Source: Streptomyces sp. CB02261 (GTDB lineage: Bacteria; Actinomycetota; Actinomycetes; Streptomycetales; Streptomycetaceae). Taken from it: a stretch of DNA of 64,000 bases. Positions 36,008 through 45,261 of the stretch are shown one piece after another. Each line of letters begins with the position of its first letter. Within the stretch, counting starts at the first letter, position 1. Position numbers and translations under genes: made by a program. Under the pieces are notes generated by a model. The model saw nothing but the letters and a program-made list of their open reading frames with translations. It was not told the DNA's origin and searched no databases. The DNA lies in the NCBI RefSeq assembly GCF_001905665.1, contig NZ_LIVX01000010.1, forward strand, positions 62,001-126,000, given 5' to 3'.

Positions 36008-36672
36008 CCTGGTCCGAGATGCAGCCGCTGCTGGAGCAGGGCACCGTCGACACGCTCTACATGGTCCTGTGGGCCACCGTCGTCACCGTGCTCGGCGGCC
36101 TGCCGCTCGGCATCCTCCTCGTCCTCACGGACAAGGGCGGACTGCTGCAGAACCGGCCGGTGAACAAGATCGTCGGTGCGATCGTGAACGTGGGGCGTTC
36201 GCTGCCCTTCATCATCCTGCTGATCGCCCTGATCCCGTTCACCACCTTCGTCGTCGGCACCTTCATCGGCCCGACCGCGATGATCGTGCCGCTCGCCATC
36301 GGCGCCATCCCCTTCTTCGCCCGGCTCGTCGAGACGTCGATCCGCGAGGTCGACCACGGCCTCGTCGAAGCCGTCCAGGCCATGGGCGGCGGCATTCCCA
36401 CCATCGTCCGCAAGGTGCTGCTGCCCCAGGCCCTGCCCTCGCTGGTCTCGGGCGTCACCACCACGGTCATCGTCCTCATCGGATACTCCGCGATGGCCGG
36501 CGCGGTCGGCGGCGAAGGCCTCGGCTCCAAGGCCGTCACCTACGGATACCAGCGCTTCGACACCACCTTCATGCTGGTCACCGTCGTCGTCCTGGTCCTG
36601 ATCGTGACCGTCGTCCAGCTCATCGGCGACGGAGTCGTACGACTCCTCGCCCGCCGGGGCCGCACCGCGTAA
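36004..36672 (+). CDS. metI: Methionine ABC importer permease
   Basis: 222-residue inner-membrane permease with five to six membrane segments and the EAA coupling motif EAVQAMGGGIPTIVRKVLLPQAL facing MetN. GTG start overlapping the metN stop by four bases; metQ follows after 93 bases. Confidence 0.95.
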   Translation: MTWSEMQPLLEQGTVDTLYMVLWATVVTVLGGLPLGILLVLTDKGGLLQNRPVNKIVGAIVNVGRSLPFIILLIALIPFTTFVVGTFIGPTAMIVPLAIGAIPFFARLVETSIREVDHGLVEAVQAMGGGIPTIVRKVLLPQALPSLVSGVTTTVIVLIGYSAMAGAVGGEGLGSKAVTYGYQRFDTTFMLVTVVVLVLIVTVVQLIGDGVVRLLARRGRTA

Positions 36673-36765
36673 CAGCTCCCCGGCCACCCAGACTTCGTCC
36701 TTCGAAGAAACAGCCCGGACTTGTTGTCCAGGCGTCCACCGCACCACCTGAAAGAGGCACTCTTC

Positions 36766-37620
36766 GTGCGTAAGAACATCAAGCTCACCGCCGGTATCGC
36801 CGCCACCGCCGCCCTCGCCCTCGGGCTCAGCGCCTGCGGCACCTCCTCGGACCCGGCCTCCTCCAAGGGCGCGGCCGGCTCCGCCGACAAGCCCCTCGTC
36901 GTCGCCGCGTCCCCGACGCCGCACGCCGACATCCTCAACTACGTCAAGGACAACCTGGCCGAGAAGGCCGGCCTGAAGCTGGAGGTGAAGGAGTTCACGG
37001 ACTACGTCCTGCCGAACACCGCCACCCAGTCCGGCCAGGTCGACGCCAACTTCTTCCAGCACAAGCCGTACCTCGACGACTTCAACCAGAAGAACAAGAC
37101 CACCATCGTCCCCGTGGTCAACGTCCACCTGGAGCCCCTCGGCCTCTACTCCAAGAGCCTGAAGTCGGCGAAGGACATCAAGCCCGGCCAGACCATCGCC
37201 GTCCCCAACGACACCACCAACGGCGGCCGCGCCCTCCAGCTGCTCGCCGAGAACGGCCTCATCACCCTCAAGCCGGGCGTCGGCACCAACGCCAAGCTCT
37301 CCGACATCACCGACAAGAAGGGCCTGGAGTTCAAGGAGCTGGAGGCCGCCACCGTGCCCCGCGCCCTGAACGACGTGGACGCCGCCGTCATCAACGGCAA
37401 CTACGCCATCGAGGCCAAGCTGGAGCCGGCGAAGGACGCCCTCGTCCTGGAGAAGGCGGAGGGCAACCCGTACGCCAACTTCCTCGCCGTCAGGAAGGGC
37501 AACGAGCAGGACGCCCGCGTGCAGAAGCTCGCCGAGCTCCTCAACTCGCCCGAGGTGAAGAAGTACATCGAGGACACCTACAAGGGCTCGGTCATCCCGG
37601 CCTTCGGCGCCGTCAAGTAG
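36766..37620 (+). CDS. metQ: Methionine-binding lipoprotein
   Basis: Substrate-binding protein of the importer (NlpA family). 284 residues with a lipoprotein signal peptide ending in the lipobox LSAC before GTSSDPASSKG; the mature part has VVAASPTPHADILNYV, YVLPNTATQSGQVDANFFQHKPYLDDF and IAVPNDTTNGGRALQLL. The GTG start has AAAGAGG upstream. Ends the metNIQ operon at a strong terminator. Confidence 0.95.
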   Translation: MRKNIKLTAGIAATAALALGLSACGTSSDPASSKGAAGSADKPLVVAASPTPHADILNYVKDNLAEKAGLKLEVKEFTDYVLPNTATQSGQVDANFFQHKPYLDDFNQKNKTTIVPVVNVHLEPLGLYSKSLKSAKDIKPGQTIAVPNDTTNGGRALQLLAENGLITLKPGVGTNAKLSDITDKKGLEFKELEAATVPRALNDVDAAVINGNYAIEAKLEPAKDALVLEKAEGNPYANFLAVRKGNEQDARVQKLAELLNSPEVKKYIEDTYKGSVIPAFGAVK

Positions 37621-37674
37621 GAAGACGCGTCGGAGGGGCCGTCAGACGGCGTCCCCCGTACAGTTCTTGAGCGG

Positions 37675-37710
37675 AAGGCCCCGCGCACCCCGTCCGGTGC
37701 GCGGGGCCTT
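37675..37710 (+). terminator. Terminator of metNIQ
   Basis: Perfect 15-bp stem (37675-37689 with 37696-37710), 6-nt loop, about 55 bases after metQ. Confidence 0.75.
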
Positions 37711-37816
37711 CGCCACACCCCCACCGACCACCCACCCGGCCATGCGCACCGGCGGCCGCATGCTGCATGCTGTGCGTTCACGGTCGATTCGGACGGTCCT
37801 CGGCATGGAGCTGCGC

Positions 37817-38452
37817 ATGACTACCACCTTTCCGGACATCTCCATCAACACGGACCGGTTGGTGCTGCGCGCGCTCGAAGAGGCAGACGCCCCCGCCCTC
37901 GCGGAGATGATGAACGACGAACTCGTCGCCGCCTGGACCGGTGTGCCCCAGCCCTACACCGAGGCCGCCGCCCGCCACTGGATCACCGAGTACGCCCCCA
38001 CCGAACGCGCCGAGGGCAGAGGCATCGACCTCGCCGTCACCGAGTTCCTCACCCAGCGCCTGGTCGGCATCATCCAACTGGGCAACACCGACTGGCGCAT
38101 CCGCTCCACCGAGATCTCCTACATCATCGCCCCCTGGGCCCGCGGCGAGGGCTACGCCTCCGAAGCCGCGCTCGCCACCGCCCAGTGGCTCTTCGGCGAC
38201 CAGAAGTTCGAGCGCCTGGAGCTGCGCACCGCCGCCGGCAACACCGCCTCCCAGCAGGTCGCCCAGAAGATCGGCTGCATCAGCGAAGGCGTCCTGCGCA
38301 ACGCCTGCATAGCCCGCACCCGCACCGAGGACGGCAGCTGGACCGATCTGCGCACCGACTTCATCGTCTGGGGCCTCCTCCCCGAGGACCTCGACGGCGT
38401 CGCCGACCAGATGGCCGAGGCCGGGTACTCCTCGTACACCGACTGGAGCTGA
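37817..38452 (+). CDS. RimJ/RimL-type GNAT acetyltransferase
   Basis: 211 residues of the RimJ/RimL/SpeG type: INTDRLVLRALEEADAPALAEMMND, TEISYIIAPWARGEGYASEAALATAQWLF (acetyl-CoA loop) and ELRTAAGNTASQQVAQKIGCISEGVLRNA. The substrate may be a protein N-terminus or a small amine; not determined. The ATG at 37817 has GGAG six bases upstream; an ATG four codons earlier lacks a ribosome site. Confidence 0.82.
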   Translation: MTTTFPDISINTDRLVLRALEEADAPALAEMMNDELVAAWTGVPQPYTEAAARHWITEYAPTERAEGRGIDLAVTEFLTQRLVGIIQLGNTDWRIRSTEISYIIAPWARGEGYASEAALATAQWLFGDQKFERLELRTAAGNTASQQVAQKIGCISEGVLRNACIARTRTEDGSWTDLRTDFIVWGLLPEDLDGVADQMAEAGYSSYTDWS

Positions 38453-38522
38453 CCCCCACCAGCCGACCCGGGGTACGCTCACCACGCCCCCGACCTGCGA
38501 CGACACCAGGAGACAGACGACG

Positions 38523-39779
38523 ATGGCCGACCGCGTCACGGTGATCGGATGGGACGGCTCACCTCTCACCGCGGCGGCCAGGTCCGCCCTCTCCGCCGCC
38601 ACCCTGGTGGCCGGGGCCGCCCACCACCTGGCCCTGCCCGAAGTGCCGCCGGGCGCCGAACGCATCCGCCTGGGCAGCGTCGACCTCGCCGCCCGCCGGA
38701 TCGCCGGCCACCGCGGCACCGCAGTCGTCCTCGCCGACGGCGACCCCGGCTTCTTCGGCGTCGTCCGCACCCTGCGCGCACCCGAGCACGGCCTGGAGGT
38801 CGAGGTCGTCCCCGCCGTCTCCTCCGTCGCCGCCGCCTTCGCCCGCGCCGGAATGCCCTGGGAGGACGCCCGGATCGTCGTCGCCCACCAGCGCACCCTG
38901 CGCCGCGCCGTCAACGTCTGCCGCGCCCACACCAAGGTCGCCGTCCTCACCTCACCCGGCGCCGGACCCGCCGAGCTCGCCCTGCTCCTCGACGGCGTCC
39001 ACCGCACCTTCGTGATCTGCGAGGAACTCGGCACCGCCCGCGAACAGGTCTCCGTCCTCACCTCCGACAAGGCCGCCGACCACACCTGGCGCGACCCGAA
39101 CGTCGTCCTCGTCATCGGCGGCACCACGGGCGGCCCTCCCGCCGCCCCCTGGCTGATGGGCCAGGACCCGACCGCGCGTCCCGTACGCGGCTGGGGCCTG
39201 CCCACCGAGGAGTACGACCCCCAGGGGTACGCCCCCGGAACCGCCGCGCGCGACGGGTCATGGACCGGCGCGGGCGAGGACCCGTCCCTGCGGGCCGCCC
39301 AGCTCGCCCGCCTCGGCCCCCGCACCGGCGACCTCGTCTGGGACATCGGCTGCGCGAGCGGCGCCTTCTCCGTCGAGGCCGCCCGCTTCGGCGCCGCCGT
39401 CATCGCCGTGGACATCGACCCGGCGGCCTGCGCCCGCACCGAGCAGAGCGCCCGCCGCCACGGCGTACTCCTCCAGGCCGTCCCGGGACGCGCCCCGCAC
39501 GTCCTGGAGAGCCTGCCCGAACCCGATGTCGTACGGATCGCGGCCGGCGGCGTCCCCGTCGTCACCGCCTGCACCGACCGGCGCCCGGAACGGATCGTCG
39601 CCCACGCCTCCACCCGCGACGAGGCCGAGGCCATCGGGGCCGCCCTCGCCGACGGCGGCTACACCGTGGAGAGCCTCCTCCTCCAGACCGTCGGACTCGA
39701 CCCGCACGACTGGTCGGAACGCGAGCGCTCGGTCGTGTTCCTGCTGGCCGGGCGCAGGGCCGACGTCCCCCACCCGTGA
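38523..39779 (+). CDS. cobL: Precorrin-6Y C5,15-methyltransferase (decarboxylating), CbiE-CbiT fusion
   Basis: Methylates corrin carbons 5 and 15 and decarboxylates the C12 acetate side chain during cobalamin synthesis. 418 residues: an N-terminal CbiE-type tetrapyrrole methylase (residues 1-200, VTVIGWDGSPL, VVLADGDPGFFGV, VEVVPAVSSVAAAFARAG) and a C-terminal CbiT class I methyltransferase (residues ~245-400, GDLVWDIGCASGAFSVEAAR). CAGGAGACAGACG precedes the ATG. The link to the BluB-CobT and CysG genes downstream is functional, but each has its own intergenic leader. Confidence 0.93.
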   Translation: MADRVTVIGWDGSPLTAAARSALSAATLVAGAAHHLALPEVPPGAERIRLGSVDLAARRIAGHRGTAVVLADGDPGFFGVVRTLRAPEHGLEVEVVPAVSSVAAAFARAGMPWEDARIVVAHQRTLRRAVNVCRAHTKVAVLTSPGAGPAELALLLDGVHRTFVICEELGTAREQVSVLTSDKAADHTWRDPNVVLVIGGTTGGPPAAPWLMGQDPTARPVRGWGLPTEEYDPQGYAPGTAARDGSWTGAGEDPSLRAAQLARLGPRTGDLVWDIGCASGAFSVEAARFGAAVIAVDIDPAACARTEQSARRHGVLLQAVPGRAPHVLESLPEPDVVRIAAGGVPVVTACTDRRPERIVAHASTRDEAEAIGAALADGGYTVESLLLQTVGLDPHDWSERERSVVFLLAGRRADVPHP

Positions 39780-40084
39780 CGGTGCCGCCCCCACGGCCAG
39801 GTAGGCTGGCCGATTGTTGTACCGCATCCGGACGTTCGGCGATTCGTTCGCCAATGTCCTGAACAAGTGGTCGCTTTGCGCCGCTGACGTGGTACGCGAC
39901 AAGGGGGGACCGCGCGACGTGGCGCAGTCCACAGCGCACCGTGGCGAATCTCCCTGCCACGACGGCCGGGGGCGGCGACAATGTGTGAGCGTCCGCGTGT
40001 CCTTCGTGCCGCGCGGCGCGCGCGCTCGTTCTTGTCGACGGGCGCAGGTCTGAAGGAAGCACAAGCGATGGGCGAGGGGTACGC
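39780..40084 (+). other. 305-base leader of the BluB-CobT gene
   Basis: TAGGCT at 39803-39808 is a likely -10 box, giving a leader of about 270 bases. It contains GGCGA-TTCGT-TCGCC and CGTGGC-N10-GCCACG hairpins and a six-codon frame at its end. I searched for B12-box and cobalamin-riboswitch core sequences and found none. No other gene is supported. Confidence 0.4.
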
Positions 40085-40088
40085 ATGA
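40068..40088 (+). CDS. Six-codon leader ORF overlapping the BluB-CobT start
   Basis: ATG at 40068 encodes MGEGYA and stops in an ATGA overlap with the downstream ATG at 40085. It has a better ribosome site (AAGGAAG) than the main gene, so it may feed ribosomes into the long ORF by coupling. Chance occurrence is possible. Confidence 0.35.
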   Translation: MGEGYA

Positions 40089-43000
40089 CGGACACCGGCC
40101 AGGTCCCGGGCGAGGGGCTGCCGGAGAACGCAGGCATGGTCGAGCAGCCGGGCATCCCCGCACCGGGCGCGTACACCTTCCTGGACCCCTCCGAGCACAC
40201 CACCGAGGACGACGACCTGCTGCTCATGCCGGGTGCCCAGGGCGCATGGAGCGAGCACCCGCCGGGCGTCGCGCCGGCGCCGCCGGTCGCCGTGCCGCCC
40301 CCGCCGGCAGCACCGCTCGTGCCGAACCATTCGGTGCCCCAGCAGGGCGCGCCGCACCCCGCGGCCGCCGACGCGCAGACGCCGATGGGTGACCCCTTGA
40401 CCGACCCCCTGCCGGACCCGCTCACGGCCCCGCTGGACGCCGTCGCCCTCGGTGACGTGCTCACGGCCCCGCAGAACCAGACCCCGCCGCAGGGCGTCCC
40501 GCTCGCCCAGCCCTTCGGCACTCCGGCGCACGGCGTCCCGCTCGCCGGTACGCCCGCCCACGGTGTCCCGCTCGACGGGACGACGGGTACTCCGGCGCAC
40601 GGCGTCCCGGTCGGCCACGCGGCGGGCACCCCCGCGCACGGCGTGCCCGCCCCGCAGCAGGAGCCCGTCGCCACCGACCACGGCTACGAGCCCGGGATCC
40701 TCGACACCGGCGCCCACGAGGCCGCCGGCCGTGACTCCGGCTCCGTGGACCTCGGCGGCGTCCGCGTGCCGCCGCCCGCCGCGGCCCCGGCCCCGCAGCC
40801 CTCGCGTCGCCCCTTGCACATGGGCCCGCCCGTGCCCGAGACCGGCGGCGTCGTGCGCTCGCTGGCCGATCGTGGCCCCGCCGCGCCCGCCCCCGCCCCG
40901 CAGCCCGCGCCGCCGGCCCCCGCTCCCGAGACCCTCGTGGCGACCGGCCCCGCGCCGATGCCCGCACGGAACCCGGGCCCGCCGACCACCGGCCCCGAGT
41001 ACTTCGACATCGCGCAGGACCAGCAGCTCGCGCCGCAGGGCGCCGAGCCGTGGGCCGCGCAGCCGCAGGAGCCCGCGGCCGAGGCCCTCGCAGAAACGGT
41101 CGTCCCGGCGACCGGCCAGTTCGTCCCGGTCGAGGGCAACGTCCCGACCACCCCGCACCTGGCCCCGATCCCCGTGGCCGAGCAGGTCCCGGCGACCGAG
41201 CAGGCCGAGCCGGCTCCGGCGACCGACGCGTTCCCCGTGACCGAGTCGGGCGAGCAGTCCGAGCCGGCCGCCGAGGCCGAGGTCCCCGTGGCGGACGTCG
41301 CCCCCGAGGCCCCGGTCGCGCCGACCGACCTCCAGGTGACGGTCCCCGCCCCCCGTGAGGCCGAGCCCGCCACGGCGGTCGTCGTGGAGCCCGCCGCCCC
41401 GGCGGCGGAGGAGCCCGAGGCCGAGCAGGCCCCGGAGGCCGAGGCACGGCCCGCCGAGGCCCCGGCCGAGGAGCAGACTCCCGAGGAAGCCGCCGTGGAG
41501 CCGGTCGCCGAGGAGATCCCGTTCGTTCCGGAGGCGACCCCGGAGGCCTCTGAGGCCCCCGAGACCCCGGAAGCCCTGGAGACCTCGGAGTCTCCGCAGG
41601 CCCCGGAGGCTATCGAGGCCCCGGAAGCCCCGGTCCTGCCCGAGCCGGTCCCGGCGCCCGAAGCCGTGGTCGCCGACCAGCCGGCCTCCGACGAGGCCCC
41701 CCTGCCCGAGCCGGTGCACCCGACCGCCGAGGCACCGGAGGCCACCGCGCCCACGGACGCCCCCGAGGCGCTCCCGCTGGAGCCCGAGGCGCCCCTCGCC
41801 GACGCGGCCCCCGAGGCGCTCCCGCAGGAGACCGCCGCCCACGAGGCCGCCCACGCGGACGCCGAGCTGCCCGCCGACGCCCCCGAGCCGCTCCCGCAGG
41901 AGGCCGACGCAGCCGAAGCCGTTCCGGCCGAGGAGACGGACGCCCCCGCGTACGACCCGGAGGCCGCCCAGCCTCTCGTGGAGTCCGCCCCCGCGCCCGG
42001 CTACGACGACGCCGAGCGCGAGGCCGTCCTCCGCGTGATGCGCGAGCGCCGCGACATCCGCAACGGCTTCCGCTCCGATCCGATCCCGCACGAGGTGCTG
42101 CTCCGCGTCCTGGAGGCCGCCCACACGGCCCCCAGCGTCGGCCACTCCCAGCCCTGGGACTTCGTCGTCATCCGCTCCGCCGAGACCCGGCAGACGATGC
42201 ACGAGCTGGCCCAGCGGCAGCGCGAGGCGTACGCCAGGTCGCTTCCCAAGGCGCGGGCCAAGCAGTTCAAGGAACTGAAGATCGAGGCCATCCTCGACAC
42301 CCCGGTCAACATCGTGGTGACCGCCGACCCCACCCGGGGCGGCCGCCACACCCTGGGCCGCTACACGCAGCCGCAGATGGCCCCGTACTCCTCGGCGCTC
42401 GCCGTCGAGAACCTCTGGCTCGCCGCCCGTGCCGAGGGCCTCGGCGTCGGCTGGGTCAGCTTCTTCGACGAGCGCGAGATGGTCCGTACCCTCGGCCTGC
42501 CCGAGCACCTCGAAGTCGTCGCGTACCTCTGCGTGGGATACGTCGACGAGTTCCCCGAGGAGCCCGAGCTGATGCAGGCGGGCTGGTCCAAGCGCCGCCC
42601 GCTGGCCTGGGTCGTCCACGAGGAGACGTACGGCCGCCGTGCCCTGCCCGGCGAGGAGCCCCACGACCTGCTCCAGGAGACCGTGGCCAACATCCGCCCG
42701 CTCGACGCCAAGGCGCTCGGCGAGGCGTGGGAGCGGCAGAAGCGCATGACCAAGCCCGCCGGGGCCCTGGGCATGCTGGAGATCATCTCCGCGCAGCTCT
42801 CCGGTCTCTCCCGGATGTGCCCGCCGCCGATCCCGGAGCCCGCGGCCGTCGCGATCTTCGCGGGCGACCACGGGGTGCACGCCCAGGGCGTCACCCCCTG
42901 GCCGCAGGAGGTCACCGGGCAGATGGTGGCCAACTTCCTCGGCGGGGGAGCGGTCTGCAACGCCTTCGCGAACCAGGTCGGCGCCGAGGTCTGCGTCATC

Positions 43001-43717
43001 GACGTCGGCGTCGCCTCCGAGCTCCCGGCCACCCCGGGCCTCCTGCCGCGCAAGGTCCGCCCCGGTACCGGCGACTTCACCACGGGACCGGCGATGACCC
43101 GCGACGAGGTCCTGGCCGCCATCGAGGTCGGCATCGAGACGGCCAGGGACCTGGTCGCCGCCGGCAACAAGGCCCTCCTCACCGGCGAGATGGGCATCGC
43201 GAACACCACCGCGTCCGCCGCCCTGATCTCCGTCTACACCGGCGTGGACCCGACCGAGGTCACGGGCCGCGGCACGGGCATCAACGACGAGACGCACGCC
43301 CGCAAGGTGGACGTGGTCCGCCGCGCCCTCGACCTCCACCAGCCGGACCCGGCCGACCCGATCGGCGTCCTCTCGGCGGTCGGCGGCCTGGAGCACGCGG
43401 CCCTCGTCGGCCTGATCCTGGGCGCGGCCTCCCTGCGCACCCCGGTCATCCTCGACGGCGTGTCGACCGGTGCTGCGGCGCTCGTGGCCCGCGCCATCGC
43501 GCCCGAGTCGCTGGCGGCCTGCATCGCGGGCCACCGCAGCGCCGAGCCGGGTCACGTGGCGGCGCTCAACAAGCTGGGACTGCGCCCCCTGGTCGACCTG
43601 GACCTCCGCCTCGGCGAGGGCACGGGCGCGCTGCTCGCCCTCCCGCTGGTGCAGAGCGCCGCCCGCGCGATGCACGAGGTGGCCACGTTCGACTCGGCGG
43701 GCGTCACCGAGAAGTAG
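40085..43717 (+). CDS. cobT: BluB-CobT fusion with long disordered N-terminus
   Basis: 1210 residues. Residues 1-638 are Pro/Ala/Glu-rich low complexity with four GTPAHGVP units (about 145-189). Residues ~639-861 are a BluB-type flavin-dependent 5,6-dimethylbenzimidazole synthase (RDIRNGFRSDPIPHEVLLR, HTAPSVGHSQPWDFVVI, APYSSALAVENLWLAA). Residues ~873-1210 are nicotinate-nucleotide-DMB phosphoribosyltransferase CobT (KPAGALGMLE, FAGDHGVHAQGVTPWP, GEMGIANTTASAAL, catalytic Glu in LRLGEGTGALLALPL). One chain thus makes the lower ligand of B12 and activates it. ATG start after GAGGGG. Confidence 0.88.
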   Translation: MTDTGQVPGEGLPENAGMVEQPGIPAPGAYTFLDPSEHTTEDDDLLLMPGAQGAWSEHPPGVAPAPPVAVPPPPAAPLVPNHSVPQQGAPHPAAADAQTPMGDPLTDPLPDPLTAPLDAVALGDVLTAPQNQTPPQGVPLAQPFGTPAHGVPLAGTPAHGVPLDGTTGTPAHGVPVGHAAGTPAHGVPAPQQEPVATDHGYEPGILDTGAHEAAGRDSGSVDLGGVRVPPPAAAPAPQPSRRPLHMGPPVPETGGVVRSLADRGPAAPAPAPQPAPPAPAPETLVATGPAPMPARNPGPPTTGPEYFDIAQDQQLAPQGAEPWAAQPQEPAAEALAETVVPATGQFVPVEGNVPTTPHLAPIPVAEQVPATEQAEPAPATDAFPVTESGEQSEPAAEAEVPVADVAPEAPVAPTDLQVTVPAPREAEPATAVVVEPAAPAAEEPEAEQAPEAEARPAEAPAEEQTPEEAAVEPVAEEIPFVPEATPEASEAPETPEALETSESPQAPEAIEAPEAPVLPEPVPAPEAVVADQPASDEAPLPEPVHPTAEAPEATAPTDAPEALPLEPEAPLADAAPEALPQETAAHEAAHADAELPADAPEPLPQEADAAEAVPAEETDAPAYDPEAAQPLVESAPAPGYDDAEREAVLRVMRERRDIRNGFRSDPIPHEVLLRVLEAAHTAPSVGHSQPWDFVVIRSAETRQTMHELAQRQREAYARSLPKARAKQFKELKIEAILDTPVNIVVTADPTRGGRHTLGRYTQPQMAPYSSALAVENLWLAARAEGLGVGWVSFFDEREMVRTLGLPEHLEVVAYLCVGYVDEFPEEPELMQAGWSKRRPLAWVVHEETYGRRALPGEEPHDLLQETVANIRPLDAKALGEAWERQKRMTKPAGALGMLEIISAQLSGLSRMCPPPIPEPAAVAIFAGDHGVHAQGVTPWPQEVTGQMVANFLGGGAVCNAFANQVGAEVCVIDVGVASELPATPGLLPRKVRPGTGDFTTGPAMTRDEVLAAIEVGIETARDLVAAGNKALLTGEMGIANTTASAALISVYTGVDPTEVTGRGTGINDETHARKVDVVRRALDLHQPDPADPIGVLSAVGGLEHAALVGLILGAASLRTPVILDGVSTGAAALVARAIAPESLAACIAGHRSAEPGHVAALNKLGLRPLVDLDLRLGEGTGALLALPLVQSAARAMHEVATFDSAGVTEK

Positions 43718-43726
43718 CACCGCGCA

Positions 43727-43761
43727 CGCGTCCCCCACCCCGCAGGGGAGTGGGGGACGCG
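43727..43761 (+). terminator. Terminator of the BluB-CobT gene
   Basis: 12-bp stem (43727-43738 with 43750-43761) enclosing a smaller CCCC/GGGG hairpin, directly after the stop codon. Confidence 0.65.
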
Positions 43762-43926
43762 CGGGGGCCGTACGGTCCCGGGGCACCCGCCGGGAGTCGA
43801 CCGGCGGGACATCCGTCACACCTTGCCCACCCCAGGTCACGGATATCGTGACTCTGTACGAGCCGCTCCACAGCCGCAGCGGCCTTCTCGTTCGCACCGC
43901 CACGCTCTCCGAGGAGCCGCTCACCC

Positions 43927-45159
43927 ATGGCCGACAACGCCGACCACCCCGCCTACCCCGTCGGTCTCCGCCTGGCAGGCCGCCGCGTCGTCGTCCTCGG
44001 CGGCGGCCAGGTCGCCCAGCGCCGGCTGCCCGCCCTGATCGCCGCGGGCGCCGACATCACGCTGATCTCCCCGTCCGCCACGCCCTCCGTCGAGGCCATG
44101 GCCGAGGCCGGCGAGATCACCTGGGCCAGGCGGCGGTACGAGGACGGCGACCTCGCCGACGCCTGGTACGCCCTGGTCGCCACCACCGACCCGGCCGCCA
44201 ACGCCGCCGCCTCCGCCGAGGCCGAGCGCTCCCGGACCTGGTGCGTGCGCGCCGACGACGCCGAGGCGGCCACCGCGTGGACCCCGGCGACCGGCCGCGA
44301 CGCCGGCGTCACCGTGGCCGTGCTCACCGGTCACGACCCCCGCCGCTCCGCCGCCGTGCGCGACGCGATCGTCGAGGGGCTCCGCGACGGTTCGATCGCC
44401 GCTCCCGCGCACCGCTCCCGTACCCCCTTCGTCGCCCTGGTGGGCGGCGGCCCCGGCGACCCGGACCTGATCACGGTGCGCGGCCGTCGGCTGCTCGCCG
44501 AGGCGGACGTGGTCATCGCGGACCGGCTCGGCCCCCGCGACCTCCTGGACGAGCTGCCCCCGCACGTCGAGGTGATCGACGCGGCGAAGATCCCGTACGG
44601 CCGGTTCATGGCCCAGGAGGCCATCAACAACGCGCTGATCGAGCACGCGAAGGCGGGCAGGTCCGTCGTGCGGCTGAAGGGCGGCGACCCGTTCGTCTTC
44701 GGCCGCGGCATGGAGGAGGCGCAGGCGCTCGCCGCCGAGGGGATCTCCTGCACGGTGGTCCCGGGCATCTCCAGCTCGATCTCGGTCCCCGGCGCCGCCG
44801 GCATCCCGGTCACGCACCGCGGGGTCGCCCACGAGTTCACGGTGGTCAGCGGTCACGTCGCCCCCGACGACCCGCGCTCCCTCGTCGACTGGGCGTCGCT
44901 CGCGAAGCTCACCGGCACCCTCGTCATCCTCATGGGCGTCGACAAGATCGGGAAGATCGCCGAGGCGCTCGTCGCGCACGGCAAGAACCCCGAGACGCCG
45001 CTGGCCCTGATCCAGGAGGGCACCACGGCGTCCCAGCGCCGGGTCGACGCCACCCTCGCGACGGTCGCGGAGACCGTCAGGGCGCAGGACGTCCGCCCGC
45101 CCGCCGTCATCGTCGTCGGCGACGTCGTCGCCGAGGGCCCCGACCGCCTGGTGAAGTGA
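43927..45159 (+). CDS. cobA: Siroheme synthase / uroporphyrinogen-III C-methyltransferase (CysG-like)
   Basis: 410 residues. The N-terminal half (1-160) is the precorrin-2 dehydrogenase/ferrochelatase type domain with the NAD loop VVVLGGGQVAQRRL. The C-terminal half (165-405) is the SAM uroporphyrinogen-III methyltransferase: VGGGPGDPDLITVRG, RLKGGDPFVFGRG, VPGISSSISVPGAAGIPVTHRG. It supplies precorrin-2 for cobalamin and siroheme, fitting its place next to cobL and cobT. Whether the first domain is fully active is not certain. GAGGAG lies upstream of the ATG. Confidence 0.92.
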   Translation: MADNADHPAYPVGLRLAGRRVVVLGGGQVAQRRLPALIAAGADITLISPSATPSVEAMAEAGEITWARRRYEDGDLADAWYALVATTDPAANAAASAEAERSRTWCVRADDAEAATAWTPATGRDAGVTVAVLTGHDPRRSAAVRDAIVEGLRDGSIAAPAHRSRTPFVALVGGGPGDPDLITVRGRRLLAEADVVIADRLGPRDLLDELPPHVEVIDAAKIPYGRFMAQEAINNALIEHAKAGRSVVRLKGGDPFVFGRGMEEAQALAAEGISCTVVPGISSSISVPGAAGIPVTHRGVAHEFTVVSGHVAPDDPRSLVDWASLAKLTGTLVILMGVDKIGKIAEALVAHGKNPETPLALIQEGTTASQRRVDATLATVAETVRAQDVRPPAVIVVGDVVAEGPDRLVK

Positions 45160-45175
45160 CCGGGCGCAGCAACGG

Positions 45176-45195
45176 ACCGGGCCCTCGGGCCCGGT
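45176..45195 (+). terminator. Short hairpin after cobA/cysG
   Basis: ACCGGGCCC (45176-45184) pairs with GGGCCCGGT (45187-45195); the loop is very tight, so the top base pair must open. Weak terminator. Confidence 0.45.
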
Positions 45196-45226
45196 GACCA
45201 GGGGTGACCGAACCCCGTCGCACACA

Positions 45227-45255
45227 TTGGCACCACACCCCGGACAAGGCAGTAT
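45227..45255 (+). promoter_or_regulatory. Promoter of the TrmH-type gene
   Basis: TTGGCA (45227-45232), a 17-nt spacer and CAGTAT (45250-45255), then six bases to the GTG start: a leaderless arrangement. Confidence 0.5.
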
Positions 45256-45261
45256 CACCTC

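Noticed and set aside
39814..40053. 79-residue frame in the BluB-CobT leader starting at a TTG
   Set aside because: TTG start without ribosome site, mixed codon use, and Arg/Cys-rich second half; not convincing.
39780..40084. Cobalamin riboswitch
   Set aside because: No B12-box core or conserved surrounding blocks could be found; left as an unexplained leader.
39659..43924. 1421-residue open frame on the minus strand
   Set aside because: It is the antisense shadow of the cobT fusion and its neighbours; composition is Gly/Arg/Asp-rich with no domain, and high GC leaves such frames free of stops.
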